DNA of 64,000 nt from Pirellula sp. (GTDB lineage Bacteria > Planctomycetota > Planctomycetia > Pirellulales > PNKZ01). The position numbers were made by a program, and so were the translations under genes. The stretch is from positions 1 to 64,000 of the forward strand of contig PNKZ01000018.1 in assembly GCA_013822735.1 (NCBI GenBank), read 5' to 3'. The notes under the pieces were generated by a model. That model had not been told where the DNA came from and made no database searches. It saw nothing but the letters and a program-made list of their open reading frames with translations. Every line of letters starts with the position of its first letter. The first letter of the stretch is position 1. Shown piece after piece: positions 52,592-61,351 of this stretch.

Positions 52592-55054
52592 ATGCGCCAC
52601 GCTATTCTCGCCGTCCTCGTGTTTTTGTCGGGCACATTGTCGGCTGCGGCCGCCGAGCCGGCGATCGACTTCGCGCACCAGATCGCGCCGATCCTCCGCG
52701 CCCATTGCGTGAAGTGCCACACCGGCGACAAGAAGGAAGGGGCCCTCTCGCTCAACACCCGGGCCGAGCTCCTGGCCGGCGGTGAAAGCGGTCCGGCGGT
52801 CGTGGTCGGCAAGAGCGGCGCGAGTGCGCTGATCGAGCGCATCACCACCACGGACGCCGACCTGCGGATGCCGCCGGCCGAGGAAGACCCGATGCCGGCC
52901 GAGAAGATCGCGCTCTTGAAACGTTGGATCGACGCCGGACTGCCGTGGGACGAAGGCTTCGCGTTCGTCGCACCGGCGTACGAGCCGCCGCTCCGGCCTC
53001 GTAAAGTGGATCTTCCGCCGGCGGTCGGCGGTCGCACGAACCCGATCGATCGCATTCTCGATCACTATCTCGCGGAGCGCAAGCTCGCGCGGCCTGCGCC
53101 GATCGACGATGCCGCCTTTGCCCGACGGTCCTATCTTGATTTGGTAGGCCTGCTGCCGACGTCCGAGCAACTCGACACGTTCCTCGCCGACAAGCGTGAG
53201 GATCGCCGTGCCCAGCTGATCGAGCAATTGCTCGCCGACGACACGGCCTACGCCGAACACTGGCTCACCTTCTGGAACGATTTGCTCCGTAACGACTACG
53301 CGGGCACCGGCTTCATCACCGGCGGGCGGAAGCAAATCTCGCGCTGGCTCTACGATGCGCTTGCCGCGAACATGCCGTACGACCGGTTCGCGCGCGAGCT
53401 GATCGCTCCGCCGACCGACGCCAGCGCCGGCTACGGGGAAGGCATCAAATGGCGCGGCGATGTGAGCGCCGGCGCAACCGTCGAAATTCAATTCGCGCAA
53501 AGCGTCGGCCAAACGTTCCTCGGCATCAATCTCAAATGCGCCTCGTGCCACGATAGTTTCATCGATCGTTGGAAGCTCGAAGAGTCGTTCGGCTTGGCGG
53601 CGATCTTCGCGACCGCGCCGCTGGAGATCCATCGCTGCGATAAGCCGATCGGCAAACAGGCCCAAGCGTCGTGGCTCTTTCCCGAACTCGGGCAGGTCGA
53701 CCCGAAGAAGCCGCAGCCGGAACGACTGAAGCAACTCGCCGACTTGCTCACGCATCCGGAGAACGGCCGGTTCACGCGGACGATCGTCAATCGTTTGTGG
53801 CATCGTCTGATGGGGCGCGGCATCGTGCATCCGACCGACGCGATGCAAACGCCGCCGTGGAACGCCGATCTGCTCGACTTCCTCGCCGCCGATCTCGCGG
53901 CGCACGACTACGATCTCAAACATACGCTCGCGCTCATCGCCAACTCGGCCGCTTATCAAAGTCGAGTGCAAGCGGTGTCCGCGGGCATCGACGACGCCGG
54001 CTACGTGTATGCCGGCCCTCGCGCGCGGCGACTCACCGCCGAACAGTTCGTCGATGCGGTGTGGCAGATCACCGGCGCGGCGCCTGCGCGTTACGATGCG
54101 CCGGTCTTGCGCGGCAAGGTTGATCCCGCGGCCGTCGCGGCGGAGAAGCTTTCCGGCAAGTGGATTTGGGGACAACCCGACGCCGCCGCATCGCCGGCGG
54201 GAGAAACGTTCACTTTCCGCGGCACTTGGAAACTGCCGGCCGCGCCGGTGCAGGCCGTCTCCGCGGCGTCGTGCGATAACTCCTACACGCTCTACGTGGC
54301 GAATCGGGCCGTCGGCGGTTCGCAAGAGTGGACGCGCGTCGAACCGATCGTGCTGACGCAGTTGCTCAAGCCGGGCGCGAATCAGATTCTGATCGTCGCG
54401 TCCAACGCCGGCAAAGACCCAAACCCCGCCGGGCTCTTCTTCGAGGCGCGCGTGAAAACGGCCGACGGCGCGACGCATCGCTTCGCCACCGACGACTCGT
54501 GGGAATGCACGCCGGAAAAGCCCGACGCTCGCGGTCGCTTTTCGCGCCCCGGCAAGAAGCCGAAGGATAAGGATGAAACGTATCAGCCGGAGTGGAAGCC
54601 GGTGTTCCCGGTGAAGAACGGGGAGATTTGGAAACGGCAGATCGACGACGAGTTGCGAACCTCGCTGGTGCGCGGCCTGAGCGACGAGCGGCATATGGTT
54701 CGCGCCGCGCTCGTGAAGAGCGACTTCCTGATGCGCTCGCTCGGCCGCCCGAACCGCGACCAGATCGTCAGCGTACGGCCTGCCGAACTGTCGACGCTTG
54801 AAGCGATCGACCTCTCGAACGGTCCGACGCTCGTCGACGCACTGCATCGTTTCGCGGTCGGCATCGTCAAAGCGCGCGAGTACGACGGGCCGGCGCTCGT
54901 CGACCATTTGTTCCGTGCGACGCTCGCACGCCTGCCGACGAGCGACGAACGCGCCGCGGCGGTCGAGCTGCTGGGCCGGAAGCCGACGCCGGAGAGCGTG
55001 GAAGATCTATTGTGGGCGTTGTTGATGTTGCCCGAGTTTCAGTTGGTGCGGTAG
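52592..55054 (+). CDS. DUF1549/DUF1553 planctomycete cytochrome-like protein
   Basis: 820 aa with signal peptide (MRHAILAVLVFLSGTLSAAA). N-terminal planctomycete cytochrome c domain with CVKCH (39-43), then the DUF1549 region (FARRSYLDLVGLLPTSEQLD ... WLTFWNDLLRNDY), an inserted beta-sandwich (about 520-690), and the DUF1553 end (LADLLTHPENGRFTRTIVNRLW appears early, RLPTSDERAAAVELLGR late). Such proteins occur with a downstream DUF1501 gene, as here. The pair is a hallmark of planctomycetes and is thought to act at the cell surface in polysaccharide use. Confidence 0.9.
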   Translation: MRHAILAVLVFLSGTLSAAAAEPAIDFAHQIAPILRAHCVKCHTGDKKEGALSLNTRAELLAGGESGPAVVVGKSGASALIERITTTDADLRMPPAEEDPMPAEKIALLKRWIDAGLPWDEGFAFVAPAYEPPLRPRKVDLPPAVGGRTNPIDRILDHYLAERKLARPAPIDDAAFARRSYLDLVGLLPTSEQLDTFLADKREDRRAQLIEQLLADDTAYAEHWLTFWNDLLRNDYAGTGFITGGRKQISRWLYDALAANMPYDRFARELIAPPTDASAGYGEGIKWRGDVSAGATVEIQFAQSVGQTFLGINLKCASCHDSFIDRWKLEESFGLAAIFATAPLEIHRCDKPIGKQAQASWLFPELGQVDPKKPQPERLKQLADLLTHPENGRFTRTIVNRLWHRLMGRGIVHPTDAMQTPPWNADLLDFLAADLAAHDYDLKHTLALIANSAAYQSRVQAVSAGIDDAGYVYAGPRARRLTAEQFVDAVWQITGAAPARYDAPVLRGKVDPAAVAAEKLSGKWIWGQPDAAASPAGETFTFRGTWKLPAAPVQAVSAASCDNSYTLYVANRAVGGSQEWTRVEPIVLTQLLKPGANQILIVASNAGKDPNPAGLFFEARVKTADGATHRFATDDSWECTPEKPDARGRFSRPGKKPKDKDETYQPEWKPVFPVKNGEIWKRQIDDELRTSLVRGLSDERHMVRAALVKSDFLMRSLGRPNRDQIVSVRPAELSTLEAIDLSNGPTLVDALHRFAVGIVKAREYDGPALVDHLFRATLARLPTSDERAAAVELLGRKPTPESVEDLLWALLMLPEFQLVR

Positions 55055-55064
55055 TTTATTTTCA

Positions 55065-55167
55065 GAACGCGCGCCAAGACGCGAAGGCGCAATGAACGCG
55101 GGAAAGACGGATGGAGTTAACTTGTCTTCTTACTTCCTTTGCGTCTTCGCGTCTTGGCGCGAATTCC
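55065..55167. repeat. CGCCAAGACGCGAAGGCGCAA inverted repeat
   Basis: Arms CGCCAAGACGCGAAGGCGC and its complement GCGTCTTCGCGTCTTGGCG enclose about 55 bp between the DUF1549/1553 and DUF1501 genes. Confidence 0.7.
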
Positions 55168-55195
55168 GAAATGTGCCTGAATCAGGAATAATGCG

Positions 55196-56698
55196 ATGAA
55201 GCACGATTCGAATAACGTCGAAGCGCTGACGCGGCGCGATTACTTGAAGCAGCTTGCCGCGGCGGGCGCAGCGACGCTCGCTATGGGGGAGCCGCGGTTG
55301 CGCGCGGCCGCCGAAGGGCACAAAGTCGTACACCCGAAGCCCACGGCCGATGCCTGCATTTTGCTCTGGATGGGGGGCGGGATGGCCGCGCCCGATACGT
55401 GGGACCCGAAGCGTTACAGCCCGTTCAAGGTCGGTACGAAGGTGGCCGACGTGCTGAGCACGTTCCCGGCGATCGACACCGCGGTCGACAACATCAAAAT
55501 CACCGCGGGCCTCGAGCAGACGGCGAAAGTCATGGACCGCGCGACGCTCTTGCGTTCGCACTTCCAGCCCGACCTCGGCAGCATTCTCCACTCGCGGCAT
55601 CAATATCATTGGCACACCGGCTATGTGCCGCCGCAAACGGTCGCCTGCCCGCACTTGGGGGCTTGGATGGCGAAGGTCCTCGGCCCGCGCAATCCGGTGA
55701 TGCCGGCGTTCATCAACATCGGGCAACGGCTCGAGGGAGTCGGCGAACAAGAAGAGCTCAAGGCCTTCACCACGGCCGGATTCTTCGGCAACGAGTTCGG
55801 GCCGATGAATCTGCCGTATCCCGAAGAGGCCGCGCAATCCGTGCGCCCGCCGAAGGGAATGGAGCCGGGCCGGTTTGAGAATCGCAACAAGCTGTTTAAA
55901 AAGCTCATCGACGGCTCGCAGCAGCGCGACTACCTGAGCGATTTCCAGCAAGAGTCGCTGCTGCGCTCGATGGAGAATGCGTATCGTTTGCTCGGGGCCA
56001 AAGAGCGCGAGGCGTTCGATATTTCGCTGGAGCCGAAGGAAAGCTACGCGAAGTACGACACCAGCCGCTTCGGGCGCGGCTGCCTCTTGGCGCGGCGGCT
56101 CGTCGAGAGTGGGGCCCGGTTCGTGGAAGTGACCACGGAATACGTGCCGTTTCTCCATTGGGACACGCACAAAGACGGGCACGAAACGCTTGTGCGAATG
56201 AAAAAGGAAATCGACGCCCCGATCGCGCAGCTCGTACTCGACCTCGAAGCTCGCGGCCTGCTCGACCGGACGCTCATCATCGTCGCGAGCGAATTCAGCC
56301 GCGACATGATCATCGAAGGGAAACCGGGCTCCAACGCCAAAGACCAAGCGACGGCGCCGACCGACGTGATCACCGAAATGAAACACTACGGTCAGCACCG
56401 GCACTTCACAGCCGGCTCGAGCGTCGTGATGTTCGGCGGCGGGATGCGTCGCGGATTCGTCTATGGCAAAACGGCCGACGAACGCCCGCTCACGGCGATC
56501 GAAAACCCCGTGAGCGTGACGGACCTGCACGCCACGATTTTTACGGCAATGGGCATCAGCCCGGCCACGGCGTTCGACGTGGAAAAACGCCCGTTCTACG
56601 CGACGGAAGACGCAAGGGGAAAGCGGTGCGGGAGTTGTGGGGGTAGCAACGTGCGCGGATTGCATTCGCGTTTCGGAAACCCCGACGGGGTTTCATAA
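55196..56698 (+). CDS. DUF1501 family protein, Tat-exported, with C-terminal frameshift
   Basis: 500 aa as read. Twin-arginine signal (TRRDYLKQLAAAGAATLA). DUF1501 core is complete (WMGGGMAAPDTWDPK, HQYHWHTGYVPPQT, ARFVEVTTEYVPFLHWDTH, MFGGGMRRGFVYGKTAD). The family usually ends close to GKGKAVRELWG. Here that end (KGKAVRELWG, stop at 56644-56646) is in another frame: between GAC (56609-56611) and AAG (56614-56616) one base is missing, so translation runs into repeat DNA and adds CGSCGGSNVRGL... This is either a real one-base deletion or a sequencing error. The essential core is unaffected. Confidence 0.88.
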   Translation: MKHDSNNVEALTRRDYLKQLAAAGAATLAMGEPRLRAAAEGHKVVHPKPTADACILLWMGGGMAAPDTWDPKRYSPFKVGTKVADVLSTFPAIDTAVDNIKITAGLEQTAKVMDRATLLRSHFQPDLGSILHSRHQYHWHTGYVPPQTVACPHLGAWMAKVLGPRNPVMPAFINIGQRLEGVGEQEELKAFTTAGFFGNEFGPMNLPYPEEAAQSVRPPKGMEPGRFENRNKLFKKLIDGSQQRDYLSDFQQESLLRSMENAYRLLGAKEREAFDISLEPKESYAKYDTSRFGRGCLLARRLVESGARFVEVTTEYVPFLHWDTHKDGHETLVRMKKEIDAPIAQLVLDLEARGLLDRTLIIVASEFSRDMIIEGKPGSNAKDQATAPTDVITEMKHYGQHRHFTAGSSVVMFGGGMRRGFVYGKTADERPLTAIENPVSVTDLHATIFTAMGISPATAFDVEKRPFYATEDARGKRCGSCGGSNVRGLHSRFGNPDGVS

Positions 56699-56908
56699 CA
56701 AAGCCCAGGGTCGCGTTAGCGCACCCTGGGTTACGTCCGACCCTCCGCGCATGATTTCGGAACCCTGTAAGGGTTCAACAAATCGTCGACATTTACGACG
56801 CGCATTGTGGAACCCCTGCGGGGTTCCGGATTAAATTCGTACCGGACATTCCAACCCAGGGTGCGCTGCGCGACCCTGGGCTTTGATGTTAAACGCCTTC
56901 GGCGTTTT
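56676..56908. repeat. REP-like hairpin array upstream of the Y1 transposase
   Basis: Successive hairpins: GAAACCCCGACGGGGTTTC (56676-56694), AGCCCAGGGTCGCG...CACCCTGGG (56702-56732), GGAACCCCTGCGGGGTTCC (about 56810), CCCAGGGTGCGC...ACCCTGGG (about 56855-56880), and AAACGCCTTCGGCGTTTTT (56888-56906). The same set, in the same order but shorter, follows the transposase at 57455-57592. Confidence 0.8.
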
Positions 56909-56950
56909 TGCCTTTGCCGAAGTCATTGATCCGATTTTGGAGATTTCGCC

Positions 56951-57406
56951 GTGCCGCAGTCACTGGTGCAAGTCTATGTCCACTGCGTTTTTTTCACGAA
57001 GGAACGCAGGCCATGGCTCCAAATCGACGAAGAACGCCGGCAAGTGCACGCCTATCTCGCGGGCATCTGTGAGGGACAGAGCTCTCCGGCAATCAACATC
57101 GGCGGCACCGCCGATCATGTGCATATTCTTTGCCGCCTCGGAAAGGTGATCGACGTCTCCACATTGATTCGCGAGTTGAAACGCGAATCGACAAAATGGG
57201 TGAAGAAAGAATTTGCCGCCTTAAAAGGTTTTTCCTGGCAGCAAGGGTACGGAGCTTTCTCCTTGAGTCCGGCTCACGTCAACGCCGTGAAGTCATACGT
57301 CTCTCGGCAAATGGAACATCATCGCACCGAGACGTTTCAAGAAGAGTTTCGGCGGATCTGTGCGAAGTATCGTGTGGAACTCGACGAACGCTACGCCTGG
57401 GATTGA
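56951..57406 (+). mobile_element. tnpA: IS200/IS605-like (RAYT-type) Y1 transposase
   Basis: 151 aa, GTG start after TTGGAG. Single-strand DNA transposase of the Y1 HUH class. The HxH metal motif is HVH at 56-58 (DHVHIL), and the nucleophile is probably Tyr116 in SYVSRQMEHH with Gln120 behind. It cuts and joins DNA beside small hairpins. It stands alone (no tnpB) and is flanked on both sides by REP-like hairpin arrays, as in REP-associated transposases. Motifs are intact, so it may be active. Confidence 0.88.
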
Positions 57407-57454
57407 ACGGCGATCTGCATTGAACGAGGACGATGCACGAGCGCTCCGACAACC

Positions 57455-57592
57455 CAACGGGGTTTCAAATGGTGATCGGCAACGTGATGTGGAACCCTTT
57501 CAGGGTTCCGGATGTTTCGCGGGATGGGTGGGCATCCCCAGGGTGCGCTCGCGCGACCCTGGGCTTTGTTGTGAAACGCCGTTGGCGTTTCG
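57455..57592. repeat. REP-like hairpin array downstream of the Y1 transposase
   Basis: Contains AACCCAACGGGGTTTC, GGAACCCTTTCAGGGTTCC, CCCAGGGTGCGCTCGCGCG with ACCCTGGG, and GAAACGCCGTTGGCGTTTC. These are the same four hairpin types as upstream. No gene otherwise in 57410-57672. Confidence 0.8.
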
Positions 57593-57672
57593 CATGATGC
57601 GCCGGCTCCGGATGCCCGTCGGGGCGAGGGGACCAAACGGGAGGTGTGTAGGCGCGCCGCAATGGCACCCTC

Positions 57673-58380
57673 TTACGGATCCAACGTCCGCAGCATCGTC
57701 TCGGCCACGAGTTTGTTGCCCGCGCCGTTCAAGTGCACGCGATCTCCCGTGAGGATGCCTTTTTCGGCGTCGTCCGGGTTGTGTTCGGCCACGTAATCGA
57801 CGAACGCTTTACGTAGGTCGCAGAGGGGCAGACCTAGTTCCTTCGCCAGGCCGCGGCTGATGTCGGAGTATTGGTCGAGCTTGGCGTCGAGTGCGTTGCC
57901 GCCGTTTTTCTTTTCGCCAATCAAGGTCGGCGTGCAGAGCACCACGCGGGCGCCGGCCGTCTGGATCTTGCCGATCACTTCCTTCAGGCCGGCGGCGAAG
58001 CGCTCCGGGTCGGTGCCGCGGGCCGGGTCTTTTTCGCCGTGCCAGACGTCGTTGATGCCGATGTAGATCACGGCGATCGTCGGCTTCTTAGAAATCACGT
58101 CGCGCTCGACGCGCTTTTGCAGGTCGGGCACCTTGTTGCCGCTGATGCCCGCGCCGATGCACTCGATGCCGAGGTCGGGATGTTTGTCGTTGATCATCTT
58201 TCGGAGCATCGAGATATAGCCGTTCGGGCCTGCGCCCCCTTGGGTGATCGAGTCGCCGAAGAACACGATCCGGTCTCCCTTCGCGAGCGGCTTCGATTCG
58301 GCGGCGCTCGTGGAGGCGACGGCCAACAGGCTCAGCAGGAGAAACGACGTGGTGTGACCGGAGATCGTAAAGTGAGGCAT
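57673..58380 (-). CDS. Exported SGNH/GDSL hydrolase
   Basis: 235 aa with signal peptide (TSFLLLSLLAVASTSA). SGNH motifs: block I FFGDSITQG with nucleophile Ser44, block III IGINDVWHG, and block V GDRVHLN with the Asp and His. These enzymes remove acyl groups from polysaccharides, lipids or peptidoglycan. The ATG at 58380 was chosen for its signal peptide; the longer in-frame region upstream is not protein-like. Divergent from the lipoprotein gene, with 213 bp between. Confidence 0.87.
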   Translation of the reverse strand: MPHFTISGHTTSFLLLSLLAVASTSAAESKPLAKGDRIVFFGDSITQGGAGPNGYISMLRKMINDKHPDLGIECIGAGISGNKVPDLQKRVERDVISKKPTIAVIYIGINDVWHGEKDPARGTDPERFAAGLKEVIGKIQTAGARVVLCTPTLIGEKKNGGNALDAKLDQYSDISRGLAKELGLPLCDLRKAFVDYVAEHNPDDAEKGILTGDRVHLNGAGNKLVAETMLRTLDP

Positions 58381-58593
58381 GGGTGCGCGTTCCTCAGGCG
58401 GAAGGGGGTGAAGCGACGGGCCGGGAGCGGCGTTTCCGGGATGCGGATAGCATAGTCGCCGATGGCCGACGCCTAAACACCCGGAGCAGGCGAAATTCGG
58501 AGCGGATTTCACGTAGCCGTCGGCCGGCCCGTACGTTTCTATGAGCTGGGGGCGTGCGGTTTCGCTTGTATCTTCTCGTGCTGGAGTGGTCCC

Positions 58594-59187
58594 ATGTTCG
58601 TGCCGTCGTGGTCGTGGCAAGTGTGGTCGGTGTTGCTGGTCGGCGGGCTCACGGGCGGGCTCGTGGGATGCGCCGCGCAGTTGAACGGCGCCGAGACGCA
58701 AGTGCCGGTCACTTTTTCGGGCGGGCATGAAATCGATCGCCGGAAGGATTTCGGCCGGCCGACGATTCTCATCGCCGCGGCGTTGGGTGTGAAGCAAGAG
58801 GTGTTTCGCCAAGCGTTCAGCGGCGTCACGCCGTCGCGCGGCGGGCCGCCGAGCGGCGACGAAGCCCGCAAGAACAAGCAGGCCTTGATGAGCGTGCTCG
58901 CGCCGCACGGCATTTCGAACGACCGGCTCGACGAAGTTTCCAACTTCTATCGCTTCCGGCCGCAAGGAGGCGAGATTTGGTCGCACAAAGATGCCGCGGC
59001 CTACGCGGTCGTCGACGGCGGCAAGATCAAGAAGATTGTCGTCACGGAGCCCGGCTATGGTTACAGTTCGCCGCTGACGGCCACGGTTGCCGGCTTCGAA
59101 AGTGTGAAGCTCGAAGTGAAGTTGCAGCTTAGCACCGACCTGAAGAAGAACGGCTCGGTCGCGGCGGTGACGATTGCAATGCCCTAA
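58594..59187 (+). CDS. Putative lipoprotein
   Basis: 197 aa. N-terminal hydrophobic stretch ends in GLVGCAA, a lipobox that would place a lipidated Cys near residue 26. The rest is mixed alpha/beta, ending in LSTDLKKNGSVAAVTIAMP, with a GYGYSSPLTATVAG strand pair. No known family. Stop is followed directly by the second copy of the 33-bp repeat at 59189. Confidence 0.6.
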   Translation: MFVPSWSWQVWSVLLVGGLTGGLVGCAAQLNGAETQVPVTFSGGHEIDRRKDFGRPTILIAAALGVKQEVFRQAFSGVTPSRGGPPSGDEARKNKQALMSVLAPHGISNDRLDEVSNFYRFRPQGGEIWSHKDAAAYAVVDGGKIKKIVVTEPGYGYSSPLTATVAGFESVKLEVKLQLSTDLKKNGSVAAVTIAMP

Positions 59188-59188
59188 T

Positions 59189-59221
59189 GTCCCCTCGCTT
59201 GCGCTTCGGGGCTAGTGTGTG
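59189..59221. repeat. 33-bp interspersed repeat, copy 2
   Basis: Exact reverse complement of 5564-5596, two bases after the lipoprotein stop. Confidence 0.8.
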
Positions 59222-59232
59222 ATAGTGACGCC

Positions 59233-60642
59233 TTAGGAAGGGAAGCATTTTCCGAAGGCGACGAGCAGTCGTGGCGAGCCCTTGATTCGGATCTTGCGGC
59301 GCAGCAAGGCCCAGACGAGGCTGCGCTCTTTGGCGAGGAAGCCGAGCCACGTGTCGGAATCGGCGGTGAGCCGGAAGTTCGGCTTCTCCGTGGTGTGGCC
59401 GTCGACGACGGTGACCGTGCGGTCGCGGATCGTGACCGTAGCCAAGTGCGGTTCGCGGCCGGTGAATGTGAAGTGATACACGGCTTCGAGGCCCGCCGAT
59501 TGTTCGCGCTGAAACGTGTGGCGGATGCCGCTCAAGAAGCCTGCGATGGTGCGCGGGATCAAGCTGCCGCGCACGCGCTTGAGTCGCTTGTGTGGAAACC
59601 GTCGCGCGACGTGCGCTTCGGCGTCGGAGCCCGGCACCACATACACCGTCTCCGATTTTTCTTGGAGCGGCTTCACGGTCGCCTGCAAGAACTCGCCCCG
59701 GCTCGTCTGAAACGGCCCGATGACGTCGTCTCCCGCCGGGCAGACGGCGATGCAGTAGCCCGACTTGTAGTTGGGGCCGAAGGCCAAGCTCTGCCACATC
59801 GAAACGGTTTCCGACACCGGCACTTGAGCGCCGTAGGCCAGGCCGCTCTTGGCATCGGCGAGTCGCTCGATCCAATCGCCGAAGCCTCCCATGAATTCGC
59901 GGTAGTTGTGCGTATAGCAGGCGGCGAGGTCGAAGCGACCGTCGGGCGAAATGGCTCCGACCGGACAGACGGCGACACAAAGTTTGCACTCCAGGCAGGG
60001 GTTGTAGTCGAGCGGCGCGCCGTATTCGCTTGCTTCGGCGCCCAGCAGCACCGTACTGAGCAAGATGAAGTTGCCGAACTTCGGATGGATGACGTTGCGA
60101 TGGATGCCCATCATTCCCAAGCCCGCCGCCACGGCGACCGGCTTATGCGAGACGACCCACATCTTTTCGGGCCATCGTTCCGCCTCCATGGGAAAGGCCA
60201 TCGGCGGGTTGACGGCCGGAATGCCGGCTCGCTGCAAGGCGGCGACGATCGCGCGGGCGACGTCGTTCACCTCTTCGCCGGTCGCGTGAAACTCCGCATT
60301 AGCCACGGAGCGAACCGTGCTGCGAACCGGTTCGCGATTCATCCGGCAGACGAAGGTCAGGAGCGCCTTCGTGCCGGGGTAGCAGCGGAGAATATCGGCC
60401 CGTTGGTCGTCGAGGGCGGGCCGTGAGAGTTCGACGAGCCCGACGTCGTCGGCTCCGCACTCCAAGGCGAGCTGCCGGAGCCGCGCGGCGTCGAGCGGCG
60501 ACGAGCCGTCGAAGCCGGGAACATAGGCCGGACGATCGCGAGGAGCGGCAATGCCCACCGCGAAGGACCCTGGGGAAGCGGAATGCGCGGCATCATGGGA
60601 GCCGGCTGCGGCAAGCGGCGTCACGTCGGGAATCAAAGTCAT
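59233..60642 (-). CDS. 4Fe-4S protein with C-terminal SCP2-like domain (epoxyqueuosine reductase-like)
   Basis: 469 aa. The N-terminal two thirds resemble epoxyqueuosine reductase/reductive dehalogenase relatives: a GDDVGLVELSR segment, RNREPVRSTV, and CLECKLCVAVCP (about residues 214-226), a complete four-Cys cluster motif. A second motif, GYCIAVCPAGD, is short of Cys. A linker precedes residues about 375-469, an SCP2-like fold (HFTFTGREPHLATVTIRDR ... NFRLTADSDTWLGFL) that may bind a lipid or cofactor. No signal peptide. The start at 60642 follows CGGAG. A palindrome TTGTATATACAA lies 17 bp upstream, matching the MarR operator at 61356. Confidence 0.75.
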   Translation of the reverse strand: MTLIPDVTPLAAAGSHDAAHSASPGSFAVGIAAPRDRPAYVPGFDGSSPLDAARLRQLALECGADDVGLVELSRPALDDQRADILRCYPGTKALLTFVCRMNREPVRSTVRSVANAEFHATGEEVNDVARAIVAALQRAGIPAVNPPMAFPMEAERWPEKMWVVSHKPVAVAAGLGMMGIHRNVIHPKFGNFILLSTVLLGAEASEYGAPLDYNPCLECKLCVAVCPVGAISPDGRFDLAACYTHNYREFMGGFGDWIERLADAKSGLAYGAQVPVSETVSMWQSLAFGPNYKSGYCIAVCPAGDDVIGPFQTSRGEFLQATVKPLQEKSETVYVVPGSDAEAHVARRFPHKRLKRVRGSLIPRTIAGFLSGIRHTFQREQSAGLEAVYHFTFTGREPHLATVTIRDRTVTVVDGHTTEKPNFRLTADSDTWLGFLAKERSLVWALLRRKIRIKGSPRLLVAFGKCFPS

Positions 60643-60658
60643 CGGCAGGCTCCGTTAG

Positions 60659-60670
60659 TTGTATATACAA
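60659..60670. promoter_or_regulatory. Candidate MarR operator (TTGTATATACAA)
   Basis: Perfect 12-bp palindrome 17 bp upstream of the iron-sulfur gene start. Shares TTGTATATRCAA with 61356-61367 upstream of the MarR gene. Confidence 0.65.
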
Positions 60671-60742
60671 GTAAGTGCGCAAAAAAACGGGCGGCGATGC
60701 AGGGGCTCGCTTTTAGAAGTTACCGTAGGGTGGATCGAACGA

Positions 60743-60838
60743 AGCAGGGTAGGGTGGGTCGAACGTAGTGAGGCCCACGCGGAATGGACGCCGCGATGTG
60801 CCGCGTGGGCCCCGCTTTGCGCGACCTACCCTGCGCGG
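60743..60838. repeat. GTAGGGTGGGTCGAACG inverted repeat, copy 1
   Basis: Arms AGGGTGGGTCGAACGTAG and the CGCGTGGGCCCCGC...CCTACCCT side. A partial extra arm starts at 60725. Copy 2 lies at 61650-61735, so the two copies bracket the MarR gene. Confidence 0.75.
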
Positions 60839-60868
60839 CGCGATCCGACGTTGAGGACGAGATTCAAA

Positions 60869-61315
60869 TCAATCGGGCGTCGCTCGGGTTCGTTTCAGTG
60901 CGGCGTTGAGCAGCGCGAGGCCGTCGTCTCCTAACAGTTTCTTGGCTTGTGTTTGGGCTCGTTGCCAGGCGGGAATCGCCTTTTCCATCAGGCGGCGCCC
61001 TTCGGCGGTGAGACGAAACGGCTGCGAGCGGCCGTCGCCGTCGTCGGGCACGATCTCCAACCAACCGTTGGCGACCATGCGCTCGACGTTGCGGCTCAAG
61101 GTCGAGGTATCGAGTTGCAACATCTCGCAAACTTCCGCCGGCCGAGCGGTGCCGAGCTTAGCGGTGATGGCGAGAATGTTCCCTTGGCTGATCTTCACGC
61201 CGAGCGGGCGGAGCGCATCGTCGTAGAGATTCGTCACCACGCGATTGAGAGCCCTTAAGCGGCCCGCAATGCACGAAACGGCGATCGATTCGATGTCGAC
61301 GGATGGTTTGGTCAT
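60869..61315 (-). CDS. MarR family transcription regulator
   Basis: 148 aa. MarR winged helix: helix ISQGNILAITAKLG, AEVCEMLQLDTSTLSRNVERM as recognition helix, wing DDGDGRSQPFRL, and dimer helices at both ends. The start is ATG 61315; a GTG at 61342 with AGAAGAG upstream is a possible alternative. It probably represses its own promoter through the TTGTATATGCAA palindrome at 61356 and controls the iron-sulfur/SCP2 gene through TTGTATATACAA at 60659. MarR proteins usually respond to phenolic or oxidative signals; the ligand is unknown. Confidence 0.88.
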   Translation of the reverse strand: MTKPSVDIESIAVSCIAGRLRALNRVVTNLYDDALRPLGVKISQGNILAITAKLGTARPAEVCEMLQLDTSTLSRNVERMVANGWLEIVPDDGDGRSQPFRLTAEGRRLMEKAIPAWQRAQTQAKKLLGDDGLALLNAALKRTRATPD

Positions 61316-61351
61316 GTTTGGATCGTTTGCCCGGCGTCCCACGAAGCTCTT

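Noticed and set aside
52487-54907. Open frame of about 800 codons antisense to DUF1549/1553
   Set aside because: The opposite strand has complete planctomycete cytochrome and DUF1549/1553 signatures.
56676-57592. CRISPR array
   Set aside because: The hairpins differ in type and spacing and have no regular repeat-spacer structure or cas genes.
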